From Emiliania huxleyi CCMP1516 (Eukaryota; Haptophyta; Isochrysidales; Noelaerhabdaceae): a stretch of DNA of 64,000 bases. The notes under the pieces are model-generated. The model saw nothing but the letters and a program-made list of their open reading frames with translations. It had not been told where the DNA came from and made no database searches. The position numbers and the translations under genes were made by a program. Of the stretch, positions 39,556 to 50,967 are shown one piece after another (position 1 is the first letter of the stretch; each line of letters opens with the position of its first letter). The DNA lies in NCBI RefSeq assembly GCF_000372725.1, contig NW_005200784.1:618954-682953 (forward strand). Reading direction: 5' to 3'.

Positions 39556-41538
39556 CAGGCTTAATTATCATTATTATATGATGACGATGATTTTCAGGCA
39601 CACCGAGACGTACAGCGACTCGCTCTCCATGCTCGACCTCTCCGCCCCGTCGCCCCGGTGGGGGGAGGTGGCCACCCTCGGCGCGCCGCCCTCGAAGCGG
39701 CGCGCGCACACGGCCACCGTCTGCGACGGCCGGCTCTACATCTTGGGCGGCGGCGTCGCGCACGCCGAGACGTGCGGCGACATGCACTCAGTCTCGCTCA
39801 CGCCGCCGCACACGTGGCGCGCCGAGCCGTCGCCGGCGCGCTGGCGCCGCTTCGGCCACACTTCCGTCCTCGTCGCCTCGCCGCCAGCCTCGCCGCCGAC
39901 GCGCCGGCGCGCCCCTCCGCTGTGGTCGCCATCCCCCCTCGCCACGGGCTTGGCCCTCGAGGCGCTCGAGGCTGGCGTCCGAGAAGCGCTCGAAGTCCAG
40001 GCGGCGCGGGGCGTGGCCGGCGGCGACCTCATCGTATTTGGCGGGGCGAGCTACCGTCCGGGCGAGATGCAGCCGAGACAGAGATGCAGCCGAGATAGCG
40101 CCCGAGACAGGCACGAGAGACAGCCGAGGGACAGCCGAGGGACAGCCGAGGGACAGCCGAGGGATAGCCGAGGTACAGCCGAGAGACAGTCGAGGGACAG
40201 CCGAGTACAGCCGAGGGATAGCCGAGGTACAGCCGAGGGACAGCCGAGGGACAGCCGAGGTACAGCCGAGGTACAGCCGAGAGAGGGACGCGGCGTCCGT
40301 GCCGCAGGCGCTGCGCTCGAGGGGGACAGCATCACGCGTGCGTACGACGTGAGGCGCGCACGCTGGCGGGAGCTCTCCACCCGCGGATCGGAGCCGCGGC
40401 CTCGCTACCGCCACGCCGCGGCGCTGCTGCCCGCGCCTGCCGCCGGCGCCGGCGCCGCCATGGCCGTGTGGGGCGGCTATCTGCGGCGCGCCGAGGGCCG
40501 TTCCCCCGCCGGCATGCATGGAAGCTGAGAGGCCGGCCCGCGGCCGCGTGCCTCCGCAGGCGGATGGACGAGGGCTCGAACGTCCTCGCCACAAACGAGC
40601 TCTTTCTGCTTCGGCGGCCGCTCGCGCGCGCGGGAGGGGCGCGTGTCGACGACGCGTCCGTGACGCGTCCGCGGCATGTGGCGCAGGCTACACTCGCTGA
40701 CGTGGGAGGCGCCGCGCACGAGCGGCGCGCCGTCCGAGCGGCGCCGTCCCGTCCGTGGCTCGCCCCGTGGCGAGTCGGCCACACGCGCGCCCCTGTAGGC
40801 CCCTCTCCCGAGCCTCGAGGAGGCCACACGGCGTCGCTGATCGGCAAGCGCACTCTCTGGCGGAGGCACGAGGCGGCGCGAGCGAGCCTGTTGAGCCGCC
40901 GCTCGTTCGCGCGCGTGTCAGGCGACAAGATTCTCATCTTTGGCGGCGGCCAGCTGACTCTCGACGGCGAGGAGGAGCGCTGGAACGAGCACGACCTGCC
41001 GGGTGCCACCCCCACGCACCAAAGTCTCCCCCCCCCCCCCCCGGGCCCCCGTCCCCTCCGTTGGGGGTGCGCCGAGGATCTGAGCCCCACCCCTTGTGCA
41101 GGCCTAGCGTGGCTCGACACCTCGTGCTGGGCATACGGCGACCACACGCGCGACCGCGGGCGAGGGGTCTGTGGAGCCCTCCCCGAACCTTCCGGGAACC
41201 TTCCTGTAGGCGCCCCGGCAACCACAGGCGAGGAGCCGGGAGCGCGCGGCGGGCACACGGCGCACGTCATCGGCCACGACGGCGCGATCTCGCTCCACAT
41301 AGATCATAGTTGGCCGCCGTCGTTGCGGGGACAGCGGGTGGGGTTCACTCCTTTAGGCGCAATTTCGCTCCTCATTCTCGGCGGTCGCCGGTACGAGGCG
41401 CGCGCCTCTCCGCGCGGCACGTCCTTGGCACATCGCGCTGACATGCCCCTGGCGCGTCCCCGACATGTCCTGCAGGCGGGAGCTACCGGGAGGCACCACG
41501 GCCGCGCAGAGGCGCACGTGCTGCAGCTGGGCGGCTGA
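38882..41538 (+). CDS. F-box/Kelch-repeat protein
   Basis: Probable substrate adaptor of an SCF ubiquitin ligase. Exon 1 (38882-39136): F-box LTLDLLPEDALTRILEAIS...CTCRRLHASA. Exon 2 (39252-39421): VWSRCYGEACELWRARW to KLFVFGGR. Exon 3 (39598-40061): HTETYSDSLSMLDL, RRAHTATVCDGRLYILGGG, GGDLIVFGGASYRPG. Exon 4 starts at 40308 (DSITRAYDVRRARWRELSTR). Later exons: RMDEGSNVLATNELFLL, RGGHTASLIG, GDKILIFGGGQLTLDGEEER, GARGGHTAHVIGHDG with an intron at 41282-41356, then AISLLILGGRRYEA and a final HVLQLGG-stop. Repeated GG...H.A....LYIFGG units are Kelch blades. Some middle exon boundaries (40600-41270) remain unresolved. Confidence 0.8.
39464..39553 (+). repeat. CT microsatellite in Kelch intron 2
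   Basis: Almost pure CT interrupted by TCCCCCCCC, lying between two copies of a coding-edge sequence (AG|GCACTCGGAGAC and AG|GCACACCGAGAC). Confidence 0.85.
40062..40307 (+). repeat. Kelch intron 3: CAGCCGAGGGA/CAGCCGAGGTA minisatellite
   Basis: GC-AG intron starting GCGAGATGCAGCCGAGACAG, then about 15 imperfect 11-bp units with the same CAGCCGAG core as TYW3 intron 1, ending GTGCCGCAG. Confidence 0.85.
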
Positions 41539-41860
41539 CATGCGAGTTAAGGTGCTGCATCGGTGCATGCGTGCACACACTGTCGACAACCACCAGCCCG
41601 ACGCTCACTACAGTTAACACCGTCGAGTCGATTCACGAGGCGCGCCGCCGCGAGGGCTCAGTGGAATTTAAACGACAGCGGGAGGCGGGGGGCGGGCGGG
41701 GCGTGTTGCGTGTGGTCATTTGTGCATTGACCATTGTGAGTTATCGGAACATATACAGGTGTCGAAAGGGGTGGGTCACATTCAGCGAGGGTCCTTGCGC
41801 ACTATCAATTCGAGTCATGTCGCTCTCGCTCTACATCAACGTATCAAACCCTTCAGGGGA

Positions 41861-42346
41861 TCAGGGCGCTGGCGGCTTGGGCGTGAAGCCAAAGGCGGGT
41901 GTTGCGTCGTTTGGAGGAGAGCCATCCTCGTTGAAGCCCTTGGGCTCCCAAAGGCTACCACCGAGCACGAGCGAGACGATGCCGGCGACGATGAGAAAGC
42001 CAGCGAAGCCGAGCGTGAGGCTCGACTTGAACTCACTCAACTCCTCCGGTGTCGGCTCTGGCGCGGATGGTCGGTCCGAGAGACCCTGAAGCGTGCTGTC
42101 GTACCCCCGCTCGGCGGATGCGTCCCGCAGCTTCTCCAGTGCCGCCCGCCCGCGTGCCTCCTCTGCCTCGTAGCGCCGTGAGCCGAAGCCTACACCCGCT
42201 GTTGACGTCTCCGGCTGCCCGCCATCAGGGTCGGAGGCGAGGCGCGGCATGGCTCGAACTCGTCCTTTTGAAGGAGCAGGAGCGTGCAGGCAGTGGACGG
42301 AGACGCAAAGGAGGAGCGCCGCTGCCCAGCACGTGTGGCACCGCAT
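41861..42346 (-). CDS. Plastid-targeted single-span membrane protein
   Basis: Starts MRCHTCWAAALLLCVSVHCL, a signal peptide followed by APAPSKGRVRAMPRLAS, which looks like the transit part of a bipartite leader for a secondary plastid. The mature part is hydrophilic (YDSTLQGL) with a single membrane span TLGFAGFLIVAGIVSLVLGG and an end SLWEPKGFNEDG...FGFTPKPPAP. I think it belongs to a conserved algal plastid family of unknown role but cannot name it. One exon, 161 residues. The ATG at 42344-42346 is preferred because the upstream in-frame leader lacks signal character. Confidence 0.75.
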   Translation of the reverse strand: MRCHTCWAAALLLCVSVHCLHAPAPSKGRVRAMPRLASDPDGGQPETSTAGVGFGSRRYEAEEARGRAALEKLRDASAERGYDSTLQGLSDRPSAPEPTPEELSEFKSSLTLGFAGFLIVAGIVSLVLGGSLWEPKGFNEDGSPPNDATPAFGFTPKPPAP

Positions 42347-42409
42347 CGAGCGGCGAGCGAATTGGGTGCGCAGCGTGCCTCCTGGCTTTGCCTGGCACGG
42401 ACTAAAAGA

Positions 42410-42722
42410 ATTGTATCCTGGCAAAATCCTGCAAAGGTGGTGAGTGTGTGTGTGAGGTGGGAACGTGTCTGTCCTCGACCCAGCCCTAGCTTGGCGTCCC
42501 CGTTTTCTTTATTTCTTTTAGCGCCCGCCGCGCGCTTCCGGCTTGTTCCACCCAGACAAAGTCAAAGAAAGGCTCCAGACAAACAAAGAGAAAGAAAGGC
42601 GTCTCAGTTCTCGCATCTTACTGACTGACTGTCTGATGATGTGACGACAAAGACCCGCGTGTCGTCGCTGTCTGTCTGGAGGCTGTTCTCGACTTGCGTG
42701 TGGTGATCTTGCCGGTGGGCGA
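42410..42722 (+). repeat. About 310-bp direct repeat, unit 1
   Basis: From AAAATCCTGCAAAGGTGGTG through CCGCGCGCTTCCGGCTTGTT to GATCTTGCCGGTGGG; repeated at 42863-43195 with small indels. Confidence 0.85.
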
Positions 42723-42832
42723 CGGCTAGCGCATCACACACACCCCTCTCCTTAAAATCCCTGTGTGGTGGCGGCGTGCCGTCCTCCCATCCCTCCCTTG
42801 GGTTGTCTGTTTTCTTTCTTTCTTTCTTTACT
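42717..42832 (+). mobile_element. LINE-like 3' end, copy 3 (short)
   Basis: Starts GGGCGACGGCTAGC (the stop region of the other copies) and ends in the TTTC tail. It sits exactly between the two 310-bp units. Confidence 0.55.
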
Positions 42833-42862
42833 GGGCACGGGACTGGCGCGCACTGGCACTAA

Positions 42863-43195
42863 CACCAAAAGAATTGTAACGCCTGCCCCCTCGCTTTTGC
42901 AAAATCCTGCAAAGGTGGTGAGTGTGTGTGTGAGGTGGGAACGTGTCTGTCCTCGACCCAGCCCTAGCTTGGCGTCCCCGTTTTCTTTATTTCTTTTAGC
43001 GCCCGCCGCGCGCTTCCGGCTTGTTCCACCCAGACAAAGTCAAAGAAAGGCTCCAGACAAACAAAGAAAGGCGTCTCAGTTCTCGCATCTTACTGACTGA
43101 CTGTCTGATGATGTGACGACAAAGACCCGCGTGTCGTCGCTGTCTGTCGGAGCACGGAGGCTGTTCTCGACTTGCGTGTGGTGATCTTGCCGGTG
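42863..43195 (+). repeat. About 310-bp direct repeat, unit 2
   Basis: Second copy of 42410-42722. Preceded by ACTGGGCACGGGACTGGCGC (42831), a motif also found at 60064 and, inverted, at about 53520 and 55324. Confidence 0.85.
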
Positions 43196-43263
43196 GGTGG
43201 TCCTCCCGCCAAGCTGCAGAAACGAGCTTTTAGTGGCTATAAGCATAGGCGTTTGATTATGTT

Positions 43264-43860
43264 GCGCGCGGAGCGCGCTGGTGCTTCCCGGACACGCGCG
43301 GAGCGCGCGCTAGCTGGACACACGCGCGGAGCGCGCTAGCTAGACACACACGCGGAGCGCGCGCTGGCTAGATACCGCGGAGCGCACCGCGGTAGAGTCT
43401 AGCAGGAGTCTAGTCTCTAGACACATGAAGGCAGTCTGTTGCAGTCAGTTGTGGCCACGCGGCTTCGAAGCTGGCCTGACATCGTAGCACGCGTCTGGCA
43501 GACGCTGTTCTCTGCCTTCTTCCGCGACATGACCACAAGCACCCAGTCTGACGATCAAGCAGGAGAGCGACGTGCGCGCGCAAGGTAGCGGCGCAGCTCC
43601 CAGGCGACTTCATCACTGCCGACGACGTCTTAGAGCTGCGCACGCGCGGAGCGCGCCGCTGCAGAACACGCGCGGAGCGCGCCGCTGGCCCGCTGCATGG
43701 GTAGGCGCGGAGCGCCGCCACTTGAGATTGGGCCTGTGGGTGGGCCGAGTGATTCCTAGGACCAGCGTGTGAGTCAAACTCTCAATAGAAATCGCATCTA
43801 GCCCTCCACAACCCTCAACATTTTCTTCGGGGCGCGCTCCGCGCGCGGCGCTCCGCGCCT
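43264..43860. repeat. Cluster of CGCGGAGCGCGC palindromes
   Basis: At least eight near-palindromes of the form GCGCGGAGCGCGC between 43264 and 43715, and an inverted pair at about 43834-43860. Spacers read CTAGCTGGACACA and CTAGCTAGACACA. No coding frame is maintained. Confidence 0.8.
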
Positions 43861-44350
43861 GACTCCTTGAGCGTCATAGGCGCTGGTTCGCACATGTTCC
43901 TGCAGCTTGGGTCCTCCGGGGTTGCGGGGTTGTGCCTTTGTGTGACAAAAATGCCAAATCCGCGCGCGTTTATAGGCGTAGGTGCACGCCTGCTCTCTTC
44001 TCCCCCCTTGGCCTTAAATCCAAAGCGGCGTAGTGTGGCCTGGCCAGCCAGGACACTGGTCCGCAAGGGGTATCAAACGGGTGCCGGATCGGCCGCCGTA
44101 ATCACCGTGACCAAGAGTCGAGTCGCCGAGTTCGGCCGTCCTCCCGTGCTTGTCTCTGCCCCTCGAGCGCTATCATGTCTCCGTGCCCGTTCAGTGGACA
44201 AAAGGCCGAGGACTGTGGCTGGATCTGCCAGGGCGATGTGATCGCCACCCTAGCCAATCCCGTGTAGACTCCCGTGGCACATCCGCCGTTCATCCTCACA
44301 GCAACCGTGCGCCGCCGGCCTGTGACTCCCCGTGATGACCACACGCGCAG

Positions 44351-45738
44351 GATCTCCTGGACCTGTTCAACTGGGCGAAGGAGAACAAGTTCGCGATTCC
44401 CGCCGTCAACTGCGTCTCCTCCTCCTCGATCAACTCTGTCCTCGAGGCGCCGCTCTCCCCTGATGACGACCAGCGTCACGGCTCTTTGGAAGTCACACAA
44501 GCCGCCACTTCAGAGAGACCTTTTGAACGCTCTTCGCAATGGTTGCGCGTGACCATTCCTTGCCAGCCACACCCCACCCATCTTCCCTCCCCCCAACCCG
44601 CCTCCAGGCGGCGAAGGTGTCTCAGAACCCTGTCATCATTCAGATCTCGCAGGGCGGCGGCGCCTTCTACTGTGGCAAGGGCATCAAGGACACAGACTAC
44701 CAAGTGCCGCCCGCGAGTGGAGGCGGTGCGTAGCCAGCGCAGGCTCATGAAGCCCTCCCCTCCCCTCGCGATCAGGCGACGATTGCCGGCTCCGTCTCGC
44801 TCGCGCTCCACACCCGCACCGTCGCGCCGCTGTACAAGGTGCCGGTCGTCATCCACTCGGATCACTGCGCCAAAAAGCTGCTCCCCTGGTTCGACGGGAT
44901 GCTGGAGGCCGACGCGAACTACGCCAGGGCCAACGGTGGGGTGCGTGTGCCGCACCCCCCCATCTCTTTGGCTCCTTAGCATGAATACGCGCTGCATCCC
45001 CCTCTCCGCCCCGTGCAAGCACCGGCTGTGCCGCGTGCGCAGAAACCGCTCTTTTGCTCGCACATGCTCGACCTCTCGGAGGAGACGGACGACGAGAACA
45101 TCGCCACCTGCGTCGACCGGTTCACAAAGATGCAAAAGGACGGGATGAAGCAGTGGCTCGAGATGGAGATCGGCATCACCGGCGGCGAGGAGGACGGCGT
45201 CGACAACAGCAACGTCGACCCCGAGAAGCTGATGACCACGCCTGCTCAGATCCACGCGGTCTACAGCGCGCTGTCGCCCATCGCGCCCTACTTCTCGATC
45301 GCGGCCGCCTTTGGCAACGTGCACGGCGTGTACAAGCCTGGCAACGTCGTGCTCAACCCAACGATCCTCGGCAAGCACCAGGCGTACGTCGGAGAGAAGA
45401 CGGGGAAGGCGACTCCGCTCTACCTCGTCTTCCACGGCGGCTCGGGCTCGACCAAGCAGGAGATCAAGACGGCGGTGAGCAACGGCGTAGTCAAGATGAA
45501 TATCGACACCGACACGCAGTGGGCGTACTGGACGGGCCTGCGCGACTACTTCTTCAAGAACTGGGACAGCTTGATGCTGCAAGTCGGCGTGGTGTCGGTG
45601 GGAGGCGATCCGGACAAGCCGAACAAGAAGAAGTTCGACCCACGCGTTTGGCTGCGGGCGGCGGAGGAGACCCTCGTCGCGCGCGTCAAGCTGGCGTACG
45701 AGGAGCTCGGCGCCGTGAGTACGCTGACGCTGACGTAA
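44351..45738 (+). CDS. FBA: Class II fructose-bisphosphate aldolase
   Basis: Zinc-dependent cleavage of fructose-1,6-bisphosphate in glycolysis, gluconeogenesis or the Calvin cycle. Exons: 44351-44446, 44608-44703, 44776-44940, 45043-45738. Signatures: WAKENKFAIPAVNCVSSSSI, QISQGGGAFYCGKGI, VPVVIHSDHCAKKLLPWFDG (Asp, His), SHMLDLSEE, EIGITGGEEDGVDNS, FGNVHGVYKPGNVVLNPTIL (His), FHGGSGSTKQEI (His) and NGVVKMNIDTDTQW. All exons are in phase; the assembled part is 350 residues, close to the class IIA length. About 10-20 N-terminal residues and any targeting peptide lie in an upstream exon I cannot fix, so the compartment is undecided. Donors are GC, GT and GT. Confidence 0.93.
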
Positions 45739-47311
45739 GCGGACCTCAAGAGTGGCGTCCCCACCGACAGCAACCAACCTAGGCAAGGGCCCGAGATTCG
45801 GAGCGAGGGCCGGAGAGGTGTGTGGTGGCAAGATGTGAGGGCTGAGGCAGTTGAGTAAGGGGAGAGGAGCGGGTTTGCGCTGGCTTCCACACACGGTCTA
45901 TCTAAAACACAACGAGCGCCTACTTCTCGATGTGGGAGCCGCCCCACAGCGGTGTGGTGAGGCCAAGGGATTTGCACGCAGCGGTCAGGTTAAACCTCGT
46001 GGATGGCTTACGCTCGCTCGGCCTTTGGGCCGCAGGCCGGCGCGCACGGCGCGCAGCGCCACGCCGCGGCCAGGCGTCCGCCGGAGGCTCGCCACGGATG
46101 AGGCTCTTTTGCAAGTCTTGCGTGCTGCGTCCCGTCTCGTCGATGTCGTGCTGGGTTGTTGCACGAGTATATGGGCCACGATGTCTCAAATATGAGGGGT
46201 TTTGACTCCTACCGGCTCCTGACGCTATCCCTGGCAGCTCTAATGACCAGGATCAGTAGTATTGTGATAGAGGGTGCCCATACTAGCGCAGGAGCTGCCA
46301 CACTCGCCCGGACCGTCCCCTTCTGGGGCCGGTTCCGCAGCCCGCGAGAGCCGACAGCGGGCCGTGCCGCAGGTGCCTACTGCCGAGTGCCACAAACACT
46401 GCGCCGTCCCGCCATCACCTACAGGCTGTCTTGTGGGATGGTTGGGATGTCCAAACGCCACCATCTTGGCTCTTGCGACCTCAAACCCTCGAGCTGTATG
46501 GGTGGTCCTGACGTCGACAGACGCCCGAGGACCATGGTGAAGCTGAGCCGGAACGCGTCGACAGGTCTCGCCTGAGCCCGTGGCGGTCGCCGGCTGAGTC
46601 GCCGTGCACGAGCCGGTACCTCAGGCGTCACCTCCGCAGCCTCAGGTCTCACACTCCATCACCTCCGACGGGACGCTTTCGGTGGCACGCTCGGCGGCGA
46701 GTTTGTTGCAGCCCCACAGCGCGCACGGCGTCGAGCCTAATCGGTCTGGTCTGTTCGCGGCACTCACTGGGTGCCAGGGAGTGCCGCCGACACGCGAGCG
46801 GTGCTTCCCGGCAGCGCGCGCCGGCTGTGGGGCTGCAACAAACTCGAGACACGCTTTTTGGGACATTTTCGACGCTTTTGGCCCATATACTCGTGCAACA
46901 ACCCTGCTGCAAGTCTTGCGTGCCGTCCCGTCGATGTCGTGCCTGAGCGCCCGCATGAGCGACCTGGAAAAACGGGAAGGAAGAGAAGCATGGGACCGCA
47001 CGGGGCACACAGGCCAGACAGCAAGAGACTGCACGGGCCACGGGGGCACCTCTAGAGTCCTCGCCCTCCCCCAGCCCCACACACAAAGACAAACCGACAC
47101 CCCAACGCTGGTGTCCAGAGTAGAGACACGCCGCAGAGCGAGTCTGAGAGGGCCTTAGCCGCGCTCAGACTGCCATCGTAGAGATCTGTGCCCGCGCGGA
47201 GCTCAGCTCCGGGGCCGGCGCCGCCAAGAACGCCGTTCTCGCCACCATGCTCCAGCCATGCAGAGCGAAGGTGTCCTTGCCGGCGGGCGCGCGCCGCGTT
47301 CCGCCCGCCTC
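45739..47311. other. Intergenic interval with inverted and direct repeat pieces
   Basis: GTTGCACGAGTATATGGGCC (46155) is inverted at 46881; GCAAGTCTTGCGTGC followed by GTCGATGTCGTGC occurs directly at 46110 and 46910; GTTTGTTGCAGCCCCACAGC (46698) is inverted at 46828. These suggest one or two decayed inverted-repeat elements. No gene supported. Confidence 0.5.
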
Positions 47312-49243
47312 TTAGCGGCGGCGGTCGTTGCTGTCGTCGCGGCGGCGGTCGTCGTACCTGCCCACGCAGGGCGGGTCAGGCCGGGCGCAGGGGGCCGGCG
47401 GCGGGGGCAAGGGGGGCGGGCGGCGGAGAGGGTGTCATCTCGGTTGCCTCTCGGCGCGCCGGTCGCGCTCATCGTAGCGGTCGCGCTCGCGGCGGTCGTA
47501 GTCGCGCCGGTCGTCATACCTGCGCCCGTCGCCCGGTGGTGGTGCCGCATCGGGCAGAGGCGGAGCCGGGGTCGCCCCTCCCCCCCCCGCCCGTCAGGCG
47601 GCGGCGGCCGGTGGCGGGGCAAAGCGGCAAAGAGTCCGACCGCACGCGCGGCCCGCATAGCGGCCCGCATAGGCGGAAGAGCAGAGTGGCGAAGGGGCGT
47701 AGGGAGGAGAGTCGAGGGGCGAAGGAGCGGAGTAGAGTGGCGAAGGGGCGGCGTAGGTTGGGGAGTAGAGTGGCGAAGGAGCGGCACTGCGGTGGGTGAG
47801 GCGAGGGCGTGGAGAGCGCGCGGAGAAGCCGCGAGGAAGCGAGGCGTTCGNNNNNNNNNNNNNNNNNNNNNNNNNNNNNNNNNNNNNNNNNNNNNNNNNN
47901 NNNNNNNNNNNNNNNNNNNNNNNNNNNNNNNNNNNNNNNNNNNNNNNNNNCCACGCAGATGTATTTTCGCGCGCATTTTTTTCAACAACGAGGTGGCGGG
48001 GGGGGGGGCCACCAGAGGCGCCTGAAGAGAAACGGGGCAAGGGGGGGGTGTAGCGCGCGTGCGCGCGTGGTGTGAGAGGGGGAGGGGGGGAGGGGGAACG
48101 CCTCGCGCGGGCGGGTGGAGGAGGGGGAGCAGGGCGGAGGAGCGAGGAGGGGAGGGCGAGGGGCGAGAGGGGCGAGGGAGGAGGGAGGGACGAGGCGCAG
48201 GGACGAGACCGCAGGCGGGGGAGGGGCTGCCCCGGCCGGCTCTCGCACCCGCGGTCTCGCTCGTCGTAGCCACGGCCGCGGTCGTAGTCGCGCCGGTCGT
48301 CAGAGTACCTGCGCGGCGGCGGCCGCGTGGGCGGTCCCGCACTCTCCACGCACGCCCCGCACCGCCGGGAGGGGGCAAGGCCCGCACCTCCCTCCTCCGC
48401 GGTCATCGTACCGCGGCGGCGGTCCGCCGCGGCCGCCCTGGTCGCGGTTGTCTACGATTGCGGGGCGGCGGCCACCGCCGGTGCCCATCTTGAAGTTGAC
48501 CACCTCCTCCGACTCCTCCAGCGCCGAGTCGCGCGCGCGGTCCGGACCGACGATGTACAGCCGCTTCGACGGCCCGTGCTTGCCTGCGGGGTGCGGCGGG
48601 CGGGCGCGGGTTCGCCCCCGGGGTGGGGAGGGGGGTGCGTTGCCGGCGTGGGAGGAGCCCACCGTCGCGCTTGCGGTCGTTGTCGAAGAACATGAAGACG
48701 CGGTGCTTCTCCTCCATCTTGCGCAGCGTCGCGCCCTTGGAGCCGAGCAGGAACCCGACCGCCGGCACGGGCACGTCGAGCGTCTCGACCTGGTGCGCGA
48801 GCGAGGGGAGGGCGCGCGGGTGGAGGGAGTGGCGCCGCGTGCCCGTCCCGCGCGCGCGGGCGCCGCGATGCGTGGGCGGCATGGGCGGCGCGGCGGCCGC
48901 TGGCGGGCGCGCTCACGTCCTTCCGCTCCTCCATGTCCTGAAAGTCAATGTCGATGCGGCCGCCGTTGCGCTGCTGCAGCGTGATTTTGATGGCGAGCCT
49001 GCGGGACGCGCGGGCGGGCGGGCGTGCCGTGCGCGGGCGGGCGGCGGGAGCGGGGGCACACGACGGCGCTCGCCTCGCGCGCTCCAGCGCATCATCGGTG
49101 CCCGTCAGCTCGGCCGAGTCCTTGTCGATGTTGAGGCGCGCGAGCGAGAAGTTCTCGAGGCGGAACTTTGTCTGGCCGCCGCGGCCGACCAGGTAGGCGA
49201 CCTCGTCGTCCGAGAGCGGCATCGTCTCGGTCCGAGTCGACAT
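47312..49243 (-). CDS. KH-domain RNA-binding protein with Tyr/Asp/Arg-rich tail (interrupted by assembly gap)
   Basis: Starts MSTRTETMPLSDDEVAYLVG. The first KH-like module has the GRGG loop (VGRGGQTKFRLENFSLARLN), the second GSKG (VGFLLGSKGATLRKMEEKHR). Between them IKITLQQRNGGRIDIDFQD is a separate exon. Further exons give RLYIVGPDRARDSALEESEE, a Gly/Arg-rich stretch, and Tyr/Asp/Arg repeats YDDRRDYDRRERDRYDERDR and DDRRDYDRGRGYDERDR, typical of splicing or mRNP proteins. The last frame ends RRDDSNDRRR-stop at 47312. The gap at 47851-47950 and unresolved exon ends mean the middle is incomplete. Nuclear RNA processing is the likely role. Confidence 0.7.
47851..47950. other. Assembly gap (100 N)
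   Basis: Exactly 100 N, a conventional placeholder of unknown true length, flanked by G-rich simple sequence. Confidence 0.99.
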
Positions 49244-49925
49244 TGTGAGGTTGGCGGAGTGGAGTGCGGCACAGCGCGCAGCGGGCTTTCTAAAGTGGGC
49301 AAGTCTGCGCCGATTATAAGAAAACCAAAGTACCACCGTCCCACCGTCGCCTCGCTACAGACGTCACGCCCCCGCGCGCGGGGTGGCGCGAGAGCGGAGA
49401 GGAGGCAGGAGCTGCTGCCGGGGCGCGTGGCCGCGCGTGTGCCCCCCCCCGCGCGCGCGGTTCGCCTGTCGCCGCCCGCCCCCCCCCCCCCCTCTCGCCG
49501 CCGCTCCCCTCACAGCCTCGTACAAGGGTGCCGCCGTCGGCGCCACAGCCCTCGCTTGCTCAAACGGTGACTCTACCCCATCCGGCATCCCCCTCGCCCC
49601 TCGGTACTGCCCCACCTTCTTCAGAACCAAATCCTCACCGCCCCCCATAGAGCGGTCGAGAGAGGAGTTGTTCTTCACACCGTGTCGGGAGGTGTCCGGC
49701 GACGAGGGGTCGCGACACACATCTCGCACGCGAGGTCGAACGATGTCCCTCTTCTTCTTATTTCTTCACTACCCTGAACTTTGTTCTTGCATATCATCAT
49801 GGTTGCAACTGAAAAAACCTCAAAGCCCTGGGTGCTGGGATCCATCCCCCTACTGTTTGAAAGAGCCGCGCCCGCTCCCACCTGCTTCCCTTCAAGTCGT
49901 CCGCCGCTCCGAGAGGTTTCCTTGA
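49244..49925. other. 5' flank of the KH gene and intergenic sequence
   Basis: Contains a C-rich low-complexity stretch at 49440-49500. No gene or named repeat supported. Confidence 0.4.
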
Positions 49926-50241
49926 AGTACGTCCAAACAAGATATCTGGACTGCGCATCATCGCCGGCACAAACGCCAAGAAGCCCCTCAGCGAGCGCGC
50001 GCCCCAGCACTGCCGCCGTGGCGGCAAGTGGGCGCGCGAGAAGTTCGTGATGGCGGTGCAGGGAGAGTTCCCGCGAGGGGCAGGCGTTCCCAAGGGGACG
50101 ATCCTGTGCCTCGGCAGGGTGCTCGAAGCGCACGATGAGCAGGACGACGCGGAGGGTGGGCGCCGGGATTGGGAGGAGGATGACCTGCTCGGGTCTCGAT
50201 GCTGCTCCACGCCATGTCCCATGTGCATGGCGTTCGAGTGA
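49926..50241 (+). CDS. Uncharacterised ORF fragment
   Basis: The frame reads LEVRPNKISGLRIIAGTNAK then KPLSERAPQHCRRGGKWARE and KFVMAVQGEFPRGAGVPKGT, ending STPCPMCMAFE-stop. Composition is protein-like. The PCPMC string recalls cytidine/adenosine deaminases, but no HAE motif precedes it at the right distance. No start codon is assigned; could be a broken or mobile-element-derived gene. Confidence 0.35.
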
Positions 50242-50559
50242 ACGCCGTGCAGGCGCCCGTGCCTTTTGGTGTTCCCCGTTACTTTGTACCGCGTCCTGTG
50301 CCCCCGAGTTCATTTTGTGTATTAAGCCCCCCTCACCCTCAAACGCCTTTGCGGCCCTCGATCAGCTTTTTGGCGGGGAGGTATCATGGCCGAGTCAGTG
50401 CACGAGTACGAGTTATCCCACAGCTTTTTGGTGGCCGAGGTGCGAGGACGCGTTAGGGCGTAGAACTAGAAGTGTGTGACACACGTGACGAGGTGGTTTT
50501 TTACCGTGTTTTTTTGGTTTTTTTCATCGCACACACAGCCAAGATTTAGAATAGAAGTT

Positions 50560-50860
50560 GAAAGGCGCCTTCGATCAGCTCCGAGTCCAACTTGTCGAGT
50601 GCGGTCGAAGCCTGCCCCCCTCACCCAGAGGCAAACGCCTTTGCGGCCCTCGTCGACCCCGCCGCAACGCGTGAGAGGGGGGCGGCGTGAGGTTCGAGGA
50701 CCGGGTGGCGGCAGAAAAAAAAAGAGCGCGAGATCACAGGCTTCGATCAGCTTTTCGGTCCAGCGAGTCCATCTTGTCGAGTGCGGTCGAAGCCTGCGCG
50801 TGCAGCCCCCCTGCTCGCTCCCCTGAGGCTTCCAGCGCTGCCTCCGCCGCCGGCCAGCCG
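50560..50860 (+). repeat. Segment shared in inverted orientation with the 3' end of the Pol X gene
   Basis: 50680-50860 matches 60960-61140 inverted (CGAGTCCATCTTGTCGAGTG, AGGCTTCCAGCGCTGCCTCC). 50632-50676 (AACGCCTTTGCGGCCCTCGT then CGACCCCGCCGCAACGCGTGA) matches the Pol X C-terminal codons for NAFAALVDP. So Pol X 3' coding plus downstream sequence was copied to just upstream of HSF. Confidence 0.75.
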
Positions 50861-50967
50861 GTGTGCAGCACCGGCACCGGCCCTTCCAAACGCGTCTGCA
50901 AGATGCGCCGCCGTACCATGCTCACCGTGCAGCCCCGCACTCAGGCGGCGACTCGCCCCCGCGAAAA

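Noticed and set aside
50047-50241. Nucleoside deaminase (PCPMC motif)
   Set aside because: No HAE zinc motif at the proper distance and a stop follows six residues after the motif; string match alone is weak.
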